The position numbers and the translations under genes were made by a program. Below, one piece after another: positions 1 to 12,900 of a stretch of 64,000 bases of DNA. The notes beneath the pieces are model-generated. The model saw only the letters and a list, made by a program, of their open reading frames with translations, ran no database searches and was not told the origin of the DNA. The DNA is from Prunella strophiata (lineage: Eukaryota > Chordata > Aves > Passeriformes > Prunellidae). Where the stretch lies: assembly GCA_036583965.1 (NCBI GenBank), contig JAZBQD010000030.1:51523551-51587550 (forward strand), read 5' to 3'. Each line of letters begins with the position of its first letter. Position 1 is the stretch's first letter.

Positions 1-1023
1 AGTAGCTCCTTGTGATCAAGCACTTTTCCCAGCCTTAGTTTATTGCTGCTCTTGCTGGTGGTTGTAGTGTCAAACCCATTAGACCCTCTCATTTATTTAT
101 CCTGTGACCAGTCATGACAGCACAATTTACAGCCCTGCATCCCCCTGTGTACTTACACCTCTTCCTTCTACCTGGGCTTAGAAAATATTAGGCAGTCCCT
201 CTTGCACAGGTTTCTTTCCATTTTGCTTTTCTTCCCATCCTAACTTTCCACACTTAAACAAGTTATTTCAGACATTTTTAAAAAACCCCATTTTTCATTA
301 ATATTTTCAAGTTCTGTTTTGGACTTTCCCACTGTATGGAAGTCTTTAATCTTAGTATTAAAATACTAAGTGCAGGATTTAAGTGATACTACTTGCAGAA
401 TGAATGGAAAGTTCAAGTGTGAGAAGTGACTGCAAAGGGCAGTATCTGTCTGGTTTTGTGAATAAAATGATGCTGCTCTTAAACTGCTGGAAAAGCTTTT
501 TTCATTGCTTCAGGAATGGCCCAGCTTCCATTTCTCACTGGCTTCATTAGCATTTGGCTGAATCCTAGCTGCTTTTGAAAATAATTAATTGCAGAAAAGC
601 TATCTTTTTTGGTGTTATTCAGCCCCAACTATATTTACCACAAAAGCAATTACCAGGGAGCTGGGAAATGGTTTTTCCCCCTCAGAAAGACTGGTTTGAC
701 TACAGGAAGAGCCAGGAATCAGAATTTCCCATGGCCTCAGAAAGCTGGGGAGTGCATTTCAGTCACAAAAGCCCATCCTGTCTTTCTGCCCCCATCAGAT
801 ATGCTGCTCCCACCATTGCTGGTCCTGTGCCAGGATCACCTGGCACCATGTTGGGAATATGCATTTCCTGGCACCGTACAGGAATGTGCTGTTTGCCCCT
901 GCCACCAGAAGCTGAGAATTGGAAAGAGGTCACCTTTTCTCCATGTCACTTATGGGGAAGAAAATTTTGATGTGGAAGAGCCATGTTCCAAGAGCACTCA
1001 GTGGTGGGAGCAATTAGGTTCAC
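1..1023. other. Intergenic DNA, no gene recognised
   Basis: No splice-bounded coding exon or known repeat was recognised. A polyadenylation-type hexamer AATAAA sits at 461-466. If an upstream + strand gene ends here, which cannot be shown from this window, that would be a candidate signal. The open frames of 131 and 187 codons at 575-1172 overlap each other, have no recognisable domain and look like chance. Confidence 0.5.
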
Positions 1024-1930
1024 AGAGCCACAGAACTGTTGAGGTTGAGAGGGACCTCTGGATGTCATCTGGGCCAACCTCCCGTGCTCAAGCAGGGCCA
1101 CCTAGACCCAATTGCCCAGGACCATTTCCAGACAGCTTTTGCAAACTGGCAACCTCTGTCAGTGCTTGGTGACTCCCACAGTGGCAGCTTCCTGGTATTC
1201 AGGGGAAAAATGTCTGTGTTTCAGTTTGTGCCCATGGCCTCTGGTCCTCACACTGGGCACCAAAGGAAAGAACCTGGCTGAGTCCTCTTTGCACCCTTCC
1301 TTCAGGTATTTATACACACTGATCAGATCCCTCTGAGCCTTCTCTTCTCCAGGCTGAACAGTCACAGCTCTCTGAGCATTTCCTCACAGGACAGGGGCAC
1401 CACAACCTTCATCATCTCCATGGCCCTGTGCTGGAGTCTCTCTTGTACTGGGGAGTCCAGGACTGGACCCAGCACTCCAGGGGTGGCCACACCAGAGCTG
1501 AGCAGAAAGGAAGGATCATCTCCCTCAGTTTGTTGGCAGCACCTCTCCTAATGCAACCCAGGACACCTTTCACTTTTGCCTTAAGTGCACATTGCTGGGT
1601 TATGACCAGCTTGGTGTCCACCAGAGGCCCCCAGGTGCTTTTCTGCCAAGCTGCTTCCCAGATGGATAGCCCTCAGCACGGACTGCAGATTGTTCCTCTC
1701 CAAGTGTGGGACTTGGCACTTCTTGTTGAACTTTATGGCCTACCTTCCAGCCCATTTCCCCAGCCTGTTGTGTTCTCTGGGTGCCAGCACAACCCTCTGG
1801 CATATCAGCCACCTCTGCCTGTTTGTCATCACCAAACTTGCTGTGGGTGCACTCTGCCTCATCACCCAGGTAAACCCTTGCAGAATCAGTTCAGTGACAC
1901 AGACCTGGGAGGTCTCAGGTCTTTCCAGCA
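1024..1930 (-). mobile_element. CR1 LINE 3' fragment, antisense
   Basis: The stretch begins with the reverse complement of the avian CR1 3' region, with wording such as 'gttgagagggacctctgg' and 'gtcatctgggccaacctcc', followed by 'caagcagggccacctagac'. It continues through the block around 1335-1380 ('ccttctcttctccaggctga') that belongs further inside CR1 ORF2. Order and direction fit one 5'-truncated insertion on the minus strand. It is heavily diverged with no intact reverse transcriptase frame. The right boundary is approximate because similarity fades after about 1900. Confidence 0.85.
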
Positions 1931-2035
1931 CACTCAGAGGACTCTCTTCTAGCAGAGACACTGCTTCCTGAAATCTTGGTGATGCTGGAGCTTAGCTGTG
2001 ATTCTCCAGATATTTTGTCCAACTCAGTTAATATT

Positions 2036-2059
2036 AAAAAAAAAAAAAAAAAAAAAAAA
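2036..2059. repeat. Poly(A) tract, 24 nt
   Basis: Uninterrupted run of 24 A. It lies about 100 bp beyond the recognisable part of the antisense CR1. Avian CR1 does not normally end in poly(A), so it is probably an independent homopolymer tract. Confidence 0.95.
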
Positions 2060-5000
2060 GACAATGATGATTACAGCTTAATTAAAGAGATCCTTTTCTC
2101 CAGCTCCTTGCAGGCTGCAGCTGATGTTTAAAAGCAACAAGAGGGTTATTTTGTCTCTCACTGCTGTTTTCTTCTGGCTGTTTCTGGAGAATGAGGGGAC
2201 AGCCATACCATGGATGATCTCTACCCCTGATTGCAGTTGCAGTGCTGGACATTTAGAGGCCAAGATTACAACACAGCAGAGTTGCTCAGTGGGTACATTT
2301 TCATTACCAACACTTAATTGATAAATGAGGAAGACAGAATTACTGATGGCATCTAACACAAAAAATACTGGCACCAAATAGGTTATTTAGAACACATAAT
2401 AAACCAAATTATGAGAATTTACTGGTGTCAGTGTCTGTTTCTTCCATGTGAACCCATAAATTTGGTTTGGTATGGCTGAGAGTGGGAATGCTTTTGCTGA
2501 GGCAGTAATAAACCCTAGGCTCCCACAAGACTCTAATAAAAGCTTGTCCAGCAGTGTAGCAGTGAGAAACTGGGGCTGCTGCATACCCAGGCTGCCCAGG
2601 AAGGCCCTGGGGCAGCCACCAGCAGGCTGCTGCCAAGCGCTTCTTGTATTTCTTGTGTTTGTTGTCCTTGTGCAGCCCTGGGACTGATGTGGAAAGGTCA
2701 GAAAGAGCCCTTTGGAGCAGGGACACAGCATTACACAACAGAGCATGAGGCTGCATGGATGCTTCCCTTCTTCACCTGCTTTGCCCTGGCTTTTTCTTTT
2801 TCTGGGTATACCTTGGAGCTGGTTGTAGTGTTGGTGTCCCTTGCAGAAATCATCCTTTAGCATGGGAGGATTTTCACAGAAATGTGACCTAAAAATTGAG
2901 CAGGACCTGTTTGGTGGATTTTCAGGTACTAAAATATTTCTAGTCCCTTGGACATGGCTGGCTGACTGACACTCAGCACAAAACCCTGCAGAAGACCTTG
3001 GTTAAAGGGAATTAAGGTTGCCTCTGGTTTAAACATTTAAACATTATGTTTAGGGCCATGTACTCCAAATCTCTGAAGACTTGGAAAGGGCTAGCATCTA
3101 AAAGTAAACTTCTGGAAATTAGGGACTGCTGACCACTTAAAAAAGGGAATACTGTTCATGAGAAGGCAGCTAGCTTCTTTTGATGCCTCCTGAATTTTGT
3201 AGCAGTGGAAGACAAGAAGTTTCATCTTATGCCCCTCAGGACTTTACAGACCTTTTTAATTTGTGTCTCTGCTCATCTCTCTTTCAGGCTGAGCTGTACA
3301 GGACCTGTCCCACATTTTCTGTTCCCTGGCTGCTTGGATTGACCACTCCTGCTCTGCCCACCTGTGACTCCCCCTTTGCCCTGGCTGCTGCTTTCCCACA
3401 CTTCCTGGCCCCACTTTGCATCCTTGCAATGGGTGAATTGAAAGGAGCCAAGTGCTGCCCTCCAACTCTCTCCTGTGGCTCCTTGGCCCCAGCTCCCTGC
3501 AGGGCTCAGCTCAGCCCTTCCAGACTCTGGTGGAAAAATTACATTATTTCTTGAAAAACTCAGCACTGATCTCATAGGAACTGTGAACCCACTAAAATCT
3601 AATTTTCACAGGTTTTCTTTTATGATGAAATTGAGGCAACTGGGTGCAATTATCATTGTCCTAAGGACAGCATGCCTTCAGGGAGCCCAAGGGAGAAAAC
3701 CAGCCCCATCCTAAATACCTGTGAAGTGAAATCATCCTGCAACCCTGAGCAGCATGTCCCTGCTAGGGGGCATGGTAAAATGGGCAGAGTCATGAAAAAT
3801 ATTTCTAGCTACCATCACAAAGTCTTTAACATGGAAAGCAAAAGGAAATGTCTGTGCAGCCTCAGAATTGCTCTGGACCTGAAATAAAAACAGTCATTTG
3901 GCCTTTTTTTTTTTTGTTGTTTTCACACTGGTCATTATATTCAGGTAGCTCAGGAAACCATCTTCATTCTGGCTGGAAAACATGTGAAAAAAAATCATCA
4001 AGGCACTTTGAAACTACTACAAACACCTACAAGGGTCTAAAAATACACAGCACTGACAATGTGTGCAGCAGCAGTTATTGTCTCTGTGCTTGAGGCTGCA
4101 AACTGATAATTTCACATGCCAGCATTAAACTAAGGAGTCCAGCATCTGTACCCAAAATACAAATCATTTTAGCAATGAAACTTTACATGTATTGGTCACT
4201 GTTATTTGCTTTTCAGTGGGAAACTGGCACATGATGAGGAGGGTTGTGATGGCCATAGCTGCCACCCCACTAGGGTTTTCCTGGGCATGTCCTCTCTTTC
4301 CAGCCAGCCCCTCTGCCTTCTTTATTTTGGTGTATTTTCTCTATTCCTCAAAGTGTCTAGCTGTGGGTTATACCATAATCTGCTGCTTGCCCCCAGGTAG
4401 GCTGCCATGAACCAGGAAATCCCAAGTGGAGGGGGAAAGGCTTGGGGCTGAGCAGGGCTGAGTTGCTTCCAACACAGGATTCAATGTGAGGGCTGAGATC
4501 TTGAAATGACAATTAAGTCACATGGAGGACAACCCAGAAGGAGGACAGGGTTGTAAATTCCTTGCATGCTCTGTAGGGCCAGTTAGGTGCAGGGACCTGA
4601 GACAGAGCACCACAAGCTGCTCCTTGCCAGCCCCAAACACCCCCAGCCAAGGATTTACATGAGCTCCATGGTCCTCTCCACAGCTGGAGCTGCAGGAGGT
4701 AAGTGTCTTTATCCATTCAGGATCAAGAAAGCCATGTTCTGGAAAGCAGGGCTGTCTAGAGAACTCTCCAGGAAGGCCATGGACCATGACTCTGGAGAGT
4801 GCTGGAATCAGCTGTCACCCTTGGACTGACAAAAGAAAACTTCAGGTGTTGGAAAAACAGATTCAGTTTTGTGAAAAAGTTGTATTTTGAATCAGTGGTA
4901 GTAAGTGGGCTGTTTAAATGGAAAATAAGGATGTACCATAACTAATGGTGCAAACACAAGACTAAGGAGATGGAACATACTCACCTGTGATTTAATGTAA

Positions 5001-5399
5001 GCTCACAGTATTTAAATATCTGCAACAAGCAAAGAGCATCACATTTTTACCTGTCCCAGAGATGTGTATGCCAGGAGCCATAAGAGACACTGGTGTGGAT
5101 TGGAATCTCCAGTTGTTACTGTGCTTTTTGAAAGCTACTGTCTGTGAGTGTTCTAAGTGCTGTTGGCAGGCTGGTGCCATGGATGGACTGGAGATCTGCC
5201 ACAAAATCATTTTTCAGCCTTAACCTCTCAGGCCCTCTTTGTGTTCTGTTCCTTAAAATGGCAACAGAGTCCTCTGCACAGCTCTCCAGAGAACAAGGGG
5301 TATGTGCACTGATGTGTGGCACCCTGTGAGACCTCAGAACAGAAAATACCATGTGCCATATCAGAATACAATGCCTGGGGACAGGGGTTAGTGGTGAAA
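2060..5399. other. Intergenic DNA, nothing recognised
   Basis: Read in both directions without finding a known repeat or a splice-flanked coding exon. There is a 12-nt T run at 3904-3915. Open frames (up to 158 codons, minus strand 2387-2863) lack recognisable composition or domains and compete with other frames over the same bases. Confidence 0.4.
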
Positions 5400-5467
5400 G
5401 TGGCAGTTTTAGGTTAATGATTGGACTCAGTGATCTTAGAGGTCTCTTCCCACCTCTAATTCTATGT
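5400..5467 (+). mobile_element. CR1 LINE 3' tail fragment
   Basis: Short sense-strand piece of the CR1 3' end. The block 'ttggactcagtgatcttaga' is followed by 'ggtctcttcccacctctaat' and the terminal 'tctatg', the usual ending of avian CR1 copies. Only the last ~65 bp remain. Confidence 0.8.
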
Positions 5468-8331
5468 AAGTGTACTGTATAAGTACCATGTAAGCAGAAA
5501 GCATCCTGCTGTGCTGCTGCTGCTGCTTTCCAACAGGCTGGAGCAGGGCTGAGGGTTCCCTGTGGGGGAAACCTTGCAGGCTTTGTTGTTTATGCCTTCA
5601 TTAGAAGGAAGATCTCTTCACATAAATTTCCTCTCCCCATCCTTAGAAAAGGTGGATGCTTCAAGTGATATCTGCCCTGTTAATCAGTTCCACCTCTGGC
5701 AGCCCTTGGTTGCAGCTGCTCCCAGGGAAGTGCTGCTCCTGGTGAGCAGTGCAAAAGCTCAGGTCACAGATCATTTCTTCATCTCTCAATTTCACTAAAG
5801 TACTAAAGCCTTTCCATCAGGCTGCTGCTTGGCTGGCTTTATAAATGAAACATCCCTGGTAATTGCACAGATGCAAATCTGAGTGCCACAGAGAAGAAAA
5901 TATTGTGCATCTTGGTACGATGTAAAGCCAATGTAGGTCACTTCAAACACACATCTGGTGCATATATGACAGATATGAAGCAACTGGGGGATGTATAGCA
6001 CTTTCTTCAGTGGATTTTGTGTGTTTGGGCTGCAGCTTGAAATTGCAATGGAGTATGCAAGGAGAGCTGCTTTTCTTGTTGTTAAGTCAGCAGAGAGAGC
6101 ATGTTCACAAAAGAGGCACTCTCTGTGCTCCCAGAGAGACTTTACCTTGGTTCACACTTTTTTCATCCTTCCTGCAGTACAACAGTCAAGCCACAAATCT
6201 TGAGGAACAGGACAGAAAATCCATACATGAACTGAAAATTTACTGTCAGGTAGAGCAGGCAAATAACAGCTTTTCAACCCAATTTCCATTTAGGTGTTCT
6301 CAGGCTAGCTTAGCAGAGTTCTGGAAAGGTAACATTCACATGAAGATGAGGACTAATAACAGTAATTCTTCTTGAAAAGCTCCCACGCCAGAACACTCAG
6401 AAGCTGTACTGCAGGATTCCAAAATCATGATGCTGCAGCTCCTGTTAAAAATGAGGAGGGTGAGCAGTCGTGAGCATGAGAAGTTCCTGAGAAGTGTGGT
6501 GAGGCACAGGATGCTGATGGAGGTGGTAATGGCAGGGAAGGTGTGTTGTCACATGCTGACACAGCCTTAAAGGTGAGATTTGGTAAATCCATGGCTGCAC
6601 AGCTCCTGCACTTGGTCACCAACACGACACTTCCAACAGAGCAGGGGCAGTGCAGGGAGGTGACAGCACTTTGCCTGCTCTGCACACACTGACCAGTTCC
6701 TGGCCACCTTTCCTCTCTTGCTTTGTGTCTGTGTCTGTGAACACACACAGAGTGGTGCACACACAACAGTCACAAAGGAGAAGATGACAATTTGCACCCC
6801 AGGGAAACTGGTTGCTTGCTTGGTGGTTCTGTGTCATGTATTGCAAACCTGAAGCAGAAAGATACAGCCTCTGCTTATCTGTACAACTCCAGGGCTGCCA
6901 CGGTGGTTTTTTAAGATCCTGGGTGCAAATCTGTATTGTTTTTTTTTTGGACAAAAGCCCAGGTCATCAAGGGGAGGTGTGCTTGTCCTCAAATTCACCA
7001 CTTCCTAAGAGTGCTCCCCTTGCCTGCTTCTTATATTCCCCATGAACTAGCAATGGCAGAATCCCAGTTTTAATTGTGAATATGGATTTATATGGGATTT
7101 TGGATCCTCTGAGGGACTGCATAAATTGAGTGAATCACTGGATCAGGACAAAAAGCCTCACAAAAATCCCTGGACATCAAGAATTTGGAATTCCCTCTCT
7201 CTCTGCAGATCATGCTCTTAGTTCAATCAATAAATGAAGTATTTTAAAAAGTAGAAAAGAGGGGAGAAGCAGAGAGAGAAAGGGAGAAATAGAGAGATTT
7301 GCAGCATTATAGAATTGGTTTTAAAATACAGTTTCCTCATGGTTCTTTTCATCTTTAACCCACATTAGATGTTAATTTCTGAAGGATTCAAGTATGGTTA
7401 TTTTTTCCTATCTGGTATTTTCAGTCACAGTATTCTATCTTTTCCTTTAATTCCCGTGGAAACTCTCTGCACTGGCTTTTAGCAATTCAGTCAGATTTAC
7501 TGGAAGAACAGCAGCAGAATTTCTGTATGTGGCTGATGGGCTCCATACCTCCAATTTCCCATGATTCACAGGGCTGCCTTACAGGTTTTTGACGTTCCTC
7601 CTATGCAAAAAAATGACTGACACATAGAGTCGATAATTACAGCTAAATATACACATACATATACTGAATAAATTCAATTTTCTCCTGTCACTCTTACCAT
7701 TCCGGTTTGTGACACATCTAGACGTGTCAGTTGACTTAAATGACTTCTTGCCATTTTGCATGTTCTGTCTCTCCCACAAGTTAGCTCCACAGCTGTGTCA
7801 GGAGTGATTTCTGATGACACTGCTGCATTTCAAAGTTGTGCAGGTGAGCTCAGCAGCTATTTCTTTCTCCCATTCAAATATTTAAGCTGATTTGTCACTA
7901 CTGACTCAATCTCTTTATTGCCTTCTGCAGGAGTTGTCACCCATCTGTAAAATACTTTGGGCTTTGGGATGTTCTGTGGTTTTAGAGTAACAAAACTGCA
8001 GTCCATAATTTCCACTTTTGTTGTGGCCTGGAGCAGAAAATATCCTGCTGTGAATTCTTTGAGCAGAACCTTTGTAAGAAAAAACTACATTACATTAATG
8101 TAAATAAAATCCTAGAGGTGAAGTGATGGTTGTGAAACAGCAGTGCTGGGAATTAAATAAGAAAAACAGCTTAGAGAAGTGTTTACACAGAGCACTACAG
8201 GTACAGCTGCTTTTGAGGCACGGGTGGGCTTGGCAGCTTCTTTAGATCCTTCCACTCTAGGTGAGTTCTTCCTTCAGTCATCTTCAGTGCTTCAGACATC
8301 TGCAATTTTTTTCTGGTCCCTCCAGCCAACC

Positions 8332-8405
8332 TGTGCCAGATCAGCAGACATTCAGAGTGAAAAAATACACGTCTCTTGGAAGAGCAAGTCTGCTGATCTG
8401 GCACA
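8332..8405. repeat. Perfect 18-bp inverted repeat, 38-nt spacer
   Basis: The left arm at 8332-8349 (TGTGCCAGATCAGCAGAC) is the exact reverse complement of the right arm at 8388-8405. The loop is 38 nt. Similarity stops sharply at both arm ends, so this is not a longer decayed palindrome. It does not match a transposon end or small RNA that I recognise. Confidence 0.9.
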
Positions 8406-8460
8406 GACATCTTGACAGCCTCCCTGTGCGTGTTGCAGAGGTGATAAATGTAACTGTGCT

Positions 8461-8483
8461 TTTTTCTTTTTTTTTTTTTTTTT
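8461..8483. repeat. T-rich tract
   Basis: Run of T broken by a single C, 23 nt. Confidence 0.9.
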
Positions 8484-9769
8484 AATATGCGAGTTATTTT
8501 ATTTGTTCCTCTCATTACTTTACCACTCCAGAGGGTTAGCAGAGGTCTCCTTCATGACTGAAATTCATCCTCAGTCCAGAGCTGCTGGACAGAGAGCAGG
8601 TGCCCTCTAAATTCCCACTTCAAACACCCAGCCCTGGAAAGCATTTTGCATGCGGTCTCTCTCCAGCAATGACCTCTCTCCAAGCAAAGGCCACTCTGAA
8701 GCTACCAGGTGGATGCAAAATTCTAGGGGGGAGCTACCAGCAGTCTAAAACCATAGAGGTTTATGCTTTTCTCTGGCTGAACTTCTGGCTCCTCTGTGCT
8801 GCACTGTGTAATGCCTTGAACTTCTCACCAGTTGTATTGTCACCCACAGCGCCAAAGAAGCATCACTGTGCTCTGCCCTGACAGAAGTGACTATCAGCTC
8901 TCCTAAGAGCATTCCATGTGCTTCAAGCTCTTTGCCAGAGAGAGCATACCTAATTTTAGTTTAAATGGATGTTAATTTGACATGTGCATTTGAATAACTG
9001 AGATAAATTCTTGGCTTTTTGACATTGAAATGTATTAAGTGACAAGCGCTTTTTGAATACTGTTATTTTCTGAAAGGTTCTTTTTCTCTGTAGCACCAGA
9101 TAATAAAGCTCTAACACGTAAGAGTCCTGAATTTGTAGGAAGTTGCACTGAATGGTCTAATAGGTCATTTTCATCTCTGCCTTACATGGCAGTAATAGAA
9201 TAATAATAACCAAGGTTTCAAAACATTCCTACCCTAGCTGAATCAGCTGGCTTTTTTTATGAACTGGTTATTCATTGAACAATAAATATTCATGGATTTG
9301 ACAGGAAAGACATAGTGCATAATTTAACTTTAGCAAAATTAAACAGGACAGGCAGCCTTATCCTTCAGCAGATCACAAAGGACTGAACTTGAGTGACAGC
9401 CTTGCGTGACGACCTAAGAATGCCTGATAGTCACAGAAGTATCAGAGTCTTTAACAGCAATTGTAAAGACTTCTTACATTGTGTCCTTCAGTCTATTCAG
9501 TGCTTAAAATCCTGTACAGAAGGAGAATGAGTTGCCCATGCTACCATTCCAGAGAAAAATTCAATACTTGGTACTTTCCACTGTTGCTTTTGTCCCCCAT
9601 GTTCCTTCTGGATTTACAGATGGTCAAATAGAGATTTGTCTCTAGAACAGCCTGTACAGCTCAACCTTTGAAAACATCAGAGTTTCTTTTCTCAAGAAGA
9701 AATAAAAGCTGCAGTTGCTGTGCCAAAGCTTGGCAGAAGGCTCTGGTTCTGGACTCACATCACATAAAA

Positions 9770-9937
9770 CCACAGTGGTGGGACACTGGAACAGGTTGCC
9801 CAGAGGGGAGGTAGCTGCCCCAGCTCTGGAAATATTCAAGGTCAGGTTGGGCAGGGATCTGCTCATTCCAGAGAGGTTGAACTAGGTGAACTTTACAGGT
9901 TCCTTCCAGCCCAAACTATTCTGGGATTCTATGAGAT
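9770..9937 (+). mobile_element. CR1 LINE 3' end fragment
   Basis: Sense-strand CR1 3' UTR. The phrases 'cactggaacaggttgcccag', 'ctctggaaatattcaaggtc', 'aggttgggcagggatctg' and a terminal 'gggattctatga' appear in the order of the avian CR1 consensus. About 165 bp, 5'-truncated. Confidence 0.9.
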
Positions 9938-12900
9938 GTCACTAAATATTGACCACATGTTGTGTTACAGTTGTTGAGGATTTTCTGTCAGAGGCTCCTG
10001 TACCTGCACTGGCAATATGAGCTCAGCAGATGAATAATAATCCCAGTCCCTGTGTGCGCCCTCTCCTGCTCTTACACACAGAAACATACACAAACTGATA
10101 GATTTGTTTCCCTTTTGCTGAGGGACTTATTGCCAACTTTCCCTCCAGCTTGCATCTTTTCCCACATACTGCTGATTTCTGTCATCCTTCCCCCTTCTTC
10201 CCTGCCCTCTTCCCATGGCAGCAAGGCTGCTGCCAAAAGTTCTCTCAGACAGACACCTGATGAGGGAAATGTTCCCATCATGCTCCCAAGAGCACTGGGA
10301 AATTAAATGTTCCACCAAACCTCATGGAACAGCTCAAGTTGCCTCATTAGGACTCAAGTGTTAACTGTGACCCTTAAATATTTGGGATCTGACTACTACC
10401 ATTTATCAGTGTCTTATTTAGTTGATATGTACTGCACTGAGTTAGGTGAGCTGTGCTGTGTTCCAGATGACCTCAGACATGATGTTCCCACCTTCTTGTG
10501 TTTTACTCACCCACAAATGTCCTGTTGACAGGCCAGGAAACCAGAGTGTACCCCATTCCTTAGGCTGCAGATCCTCAAAAGAATGAATAATGTTCTGAAA
10601 ACCTGAGTGCAATGGCTTTAAAGACAATCACACTAAAACCCCTCCTCTGGTTTATACCAAGGATGACAGATGCTATTTTAGACAACTGGTTGAAATTCAT
10701 CACTACTTAAATAAAGTATCCACTTCAGTATGCATGGCTTTCCACATGTTTCTGAGCCTGGCAGAAAAATTCATGCTTTTTCCCTGTGGAGATATTCTCT
10801 CTCAGGACCAAAGGCCTCCAGGCAGATCAGCATTTTATAATCCTTAAGGCTATTTCATATTCCTGGTGGGCCTCCTTATCTTCTCCAGGAGAGTTGTTTT
10901 ATCTGTCCAGAGTTTCTTTTTCTTCCCATTGAATGCTGTCCTCATCCAGAAAGGCCCTGTCTTTCAACCAGAGGAGCTGATCTTTCTAGAAATTCTTATC
11001 CTGGGATTTCTCCAAGTCATCTCCCACCATGATTCCAGGTGCTGCTGGTTTGGAGAGGGGTGGACCAGCCTTTTGCACTGCACTGCTCCCTGCATCCCAG
11101 ATCAGCAGGTCCCCATCTGGACAGACACCTCTGCCCTTTTCCCTGTGGTGCTCAAGTTACTTTTGTCCCTCTGACCCTTGGCAGTCTCCTGCCCTTCACA
11201 GGCTCCCCCAAAATATTTACAGCTTCCAGCAATCAGCATGAAACTTGAACAATGAAATGACCACAAAAATCTAATTTTCTGTTCACTATTCTACCTCATA
11301 ATTCTACAACTAGGGTTCAAGGGGCTTAATTATTTATCCTGTTTCATTAGATTTATTATGACTTTTTGCACAGTGCCTCCAGCTCCAGAGGGAGTAGGCT
11401 GCATTACAAATAAAAAACTGTTCTGTGCAGCAATTTCAGCCTGGTTTCTTTGCAAAAAAAGCTTGCTCCTGAAAGGATGGCAGAGGAGCAGCAACCCAAG
11501 GCAGGGAGAAACAAGGAATCATTTCTTCTTCCCTCCTGCCCTTTCAGGGTTCAGCTGGAAAATTTCTTAGGAAAACAAATTTGACTCTGACATGGAGGAA
11601 GGGATCCAGGTGTCTAAACAGAAGCATCCAGTGACATTTTTAACACTGAACCCCTCTGCAGATGGTCTGTTAGAAGACAACACATAGGAGACCTGTGTCC
11701 TTTGGGAATGCAGGTGGAAGCTGAGGGAGATATCCCAACACATACTGGGCACAGGGCACCCAGGTGTGTGAGTGAGTCCCACCTTGGAGTCTGCCCCTAT
11801 TCATGTGGCTAAAGTTTCCTTTGGATCAGAGAAAATCAGGAAATCATTTTGCTTTTATGAGGCTTCCATTGCCTGAACATGCATGAAATGATACCAAAAA
11901 GACTTTGAGAGCCTTTTCTTACACAGTACAGTAAAAATATTGCTATTTGTTCTTTTACTGTGCTTCTGAGGCAGGCTTGTAAAGATGTAGGGTAATTATA
12001 TCAGAGTACATTTTTCAATTAAAATGTCATTATTATCTCACGGAAAATGACTAAATTACATCATTTTGTTCCACCAGTCTGCAAATACTCTTTTGGTTGC
12101 TATCGAAATAATTTTCTGGAGACAAATCTAAGAGTGCAGAACTAATGGCTAACAAGTCTGATATTAATTTAGATCTGTTTTCTGACTAGAGAGAGGCCTT
12201 ATGTGAACAGATGCAAAATGAATTGGAAAAAATAAAATGTTGTTACTTGTTAAGACTCTTATTATCCCTCTCTGTTACCATCAGAAGAAATAAAGTCCCC
12301 AATAATTGTGCCATGCTGCTGGAAAACTTACCATTTTGAAAACTCTAGAACAGAGACATGTAACACTTAGAGAAGTGCAGTCCTAATGGCAGCTGGGTCT
12401 CTGAAACCCACTGGTGACTGTGATCCATTGCTCACCTACAGTGACAGAATTTCACAGAGTTTGGAGCCATTGGTTTGAAGTCCAGTGGTTCTGGGTGGAG
12501 CTGGAAGGAGTCACTGGGCTCCTGCAGGCTGTGAGCCAAAACAAGGACTGTGCTCCATATTCATGCTGGTTGCTCCTGAAGCATAATAAAACCCATCTGT
12601 GGGTTTCATGACCCTCACTAGCTCCCCTACTTAGGAGAAGTGTCTGGAAGACACAAACAGCACACACACTCAATGTCAGACACGTTCTCAGATTGTGTCC
12701 TTACAGTTGTATGATTAAATTTGGCAGCCGAGGGAAGTGCTACTGTATCTTGTGCTATTTGAACTAAAACAAGTGACGGAGCTAAAGCTGAGCACAGATA
12801 CAGCCAAGACCAGATGGTTGTCAGAAGAAAACCTGTGATCCTAAATCTACCTGAAAGCTTGCTTTAGGAGAGTAGCCTGACTTTTAAATTGGTTGGTTCC

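Larger units (their letters stand above)
5468..9769. other. Intergenic DNA with simple repeats and one long inverted repeat
   Basis: No gene recognised. Contents include a CTG run at about 5514-5526, a purine-rich patch near 7255-7300, a perfect 18-bp inverted repeat at 8332-8405 (listed separately) and a T-rich tract at 8461-8483. Confidence 0.45.
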
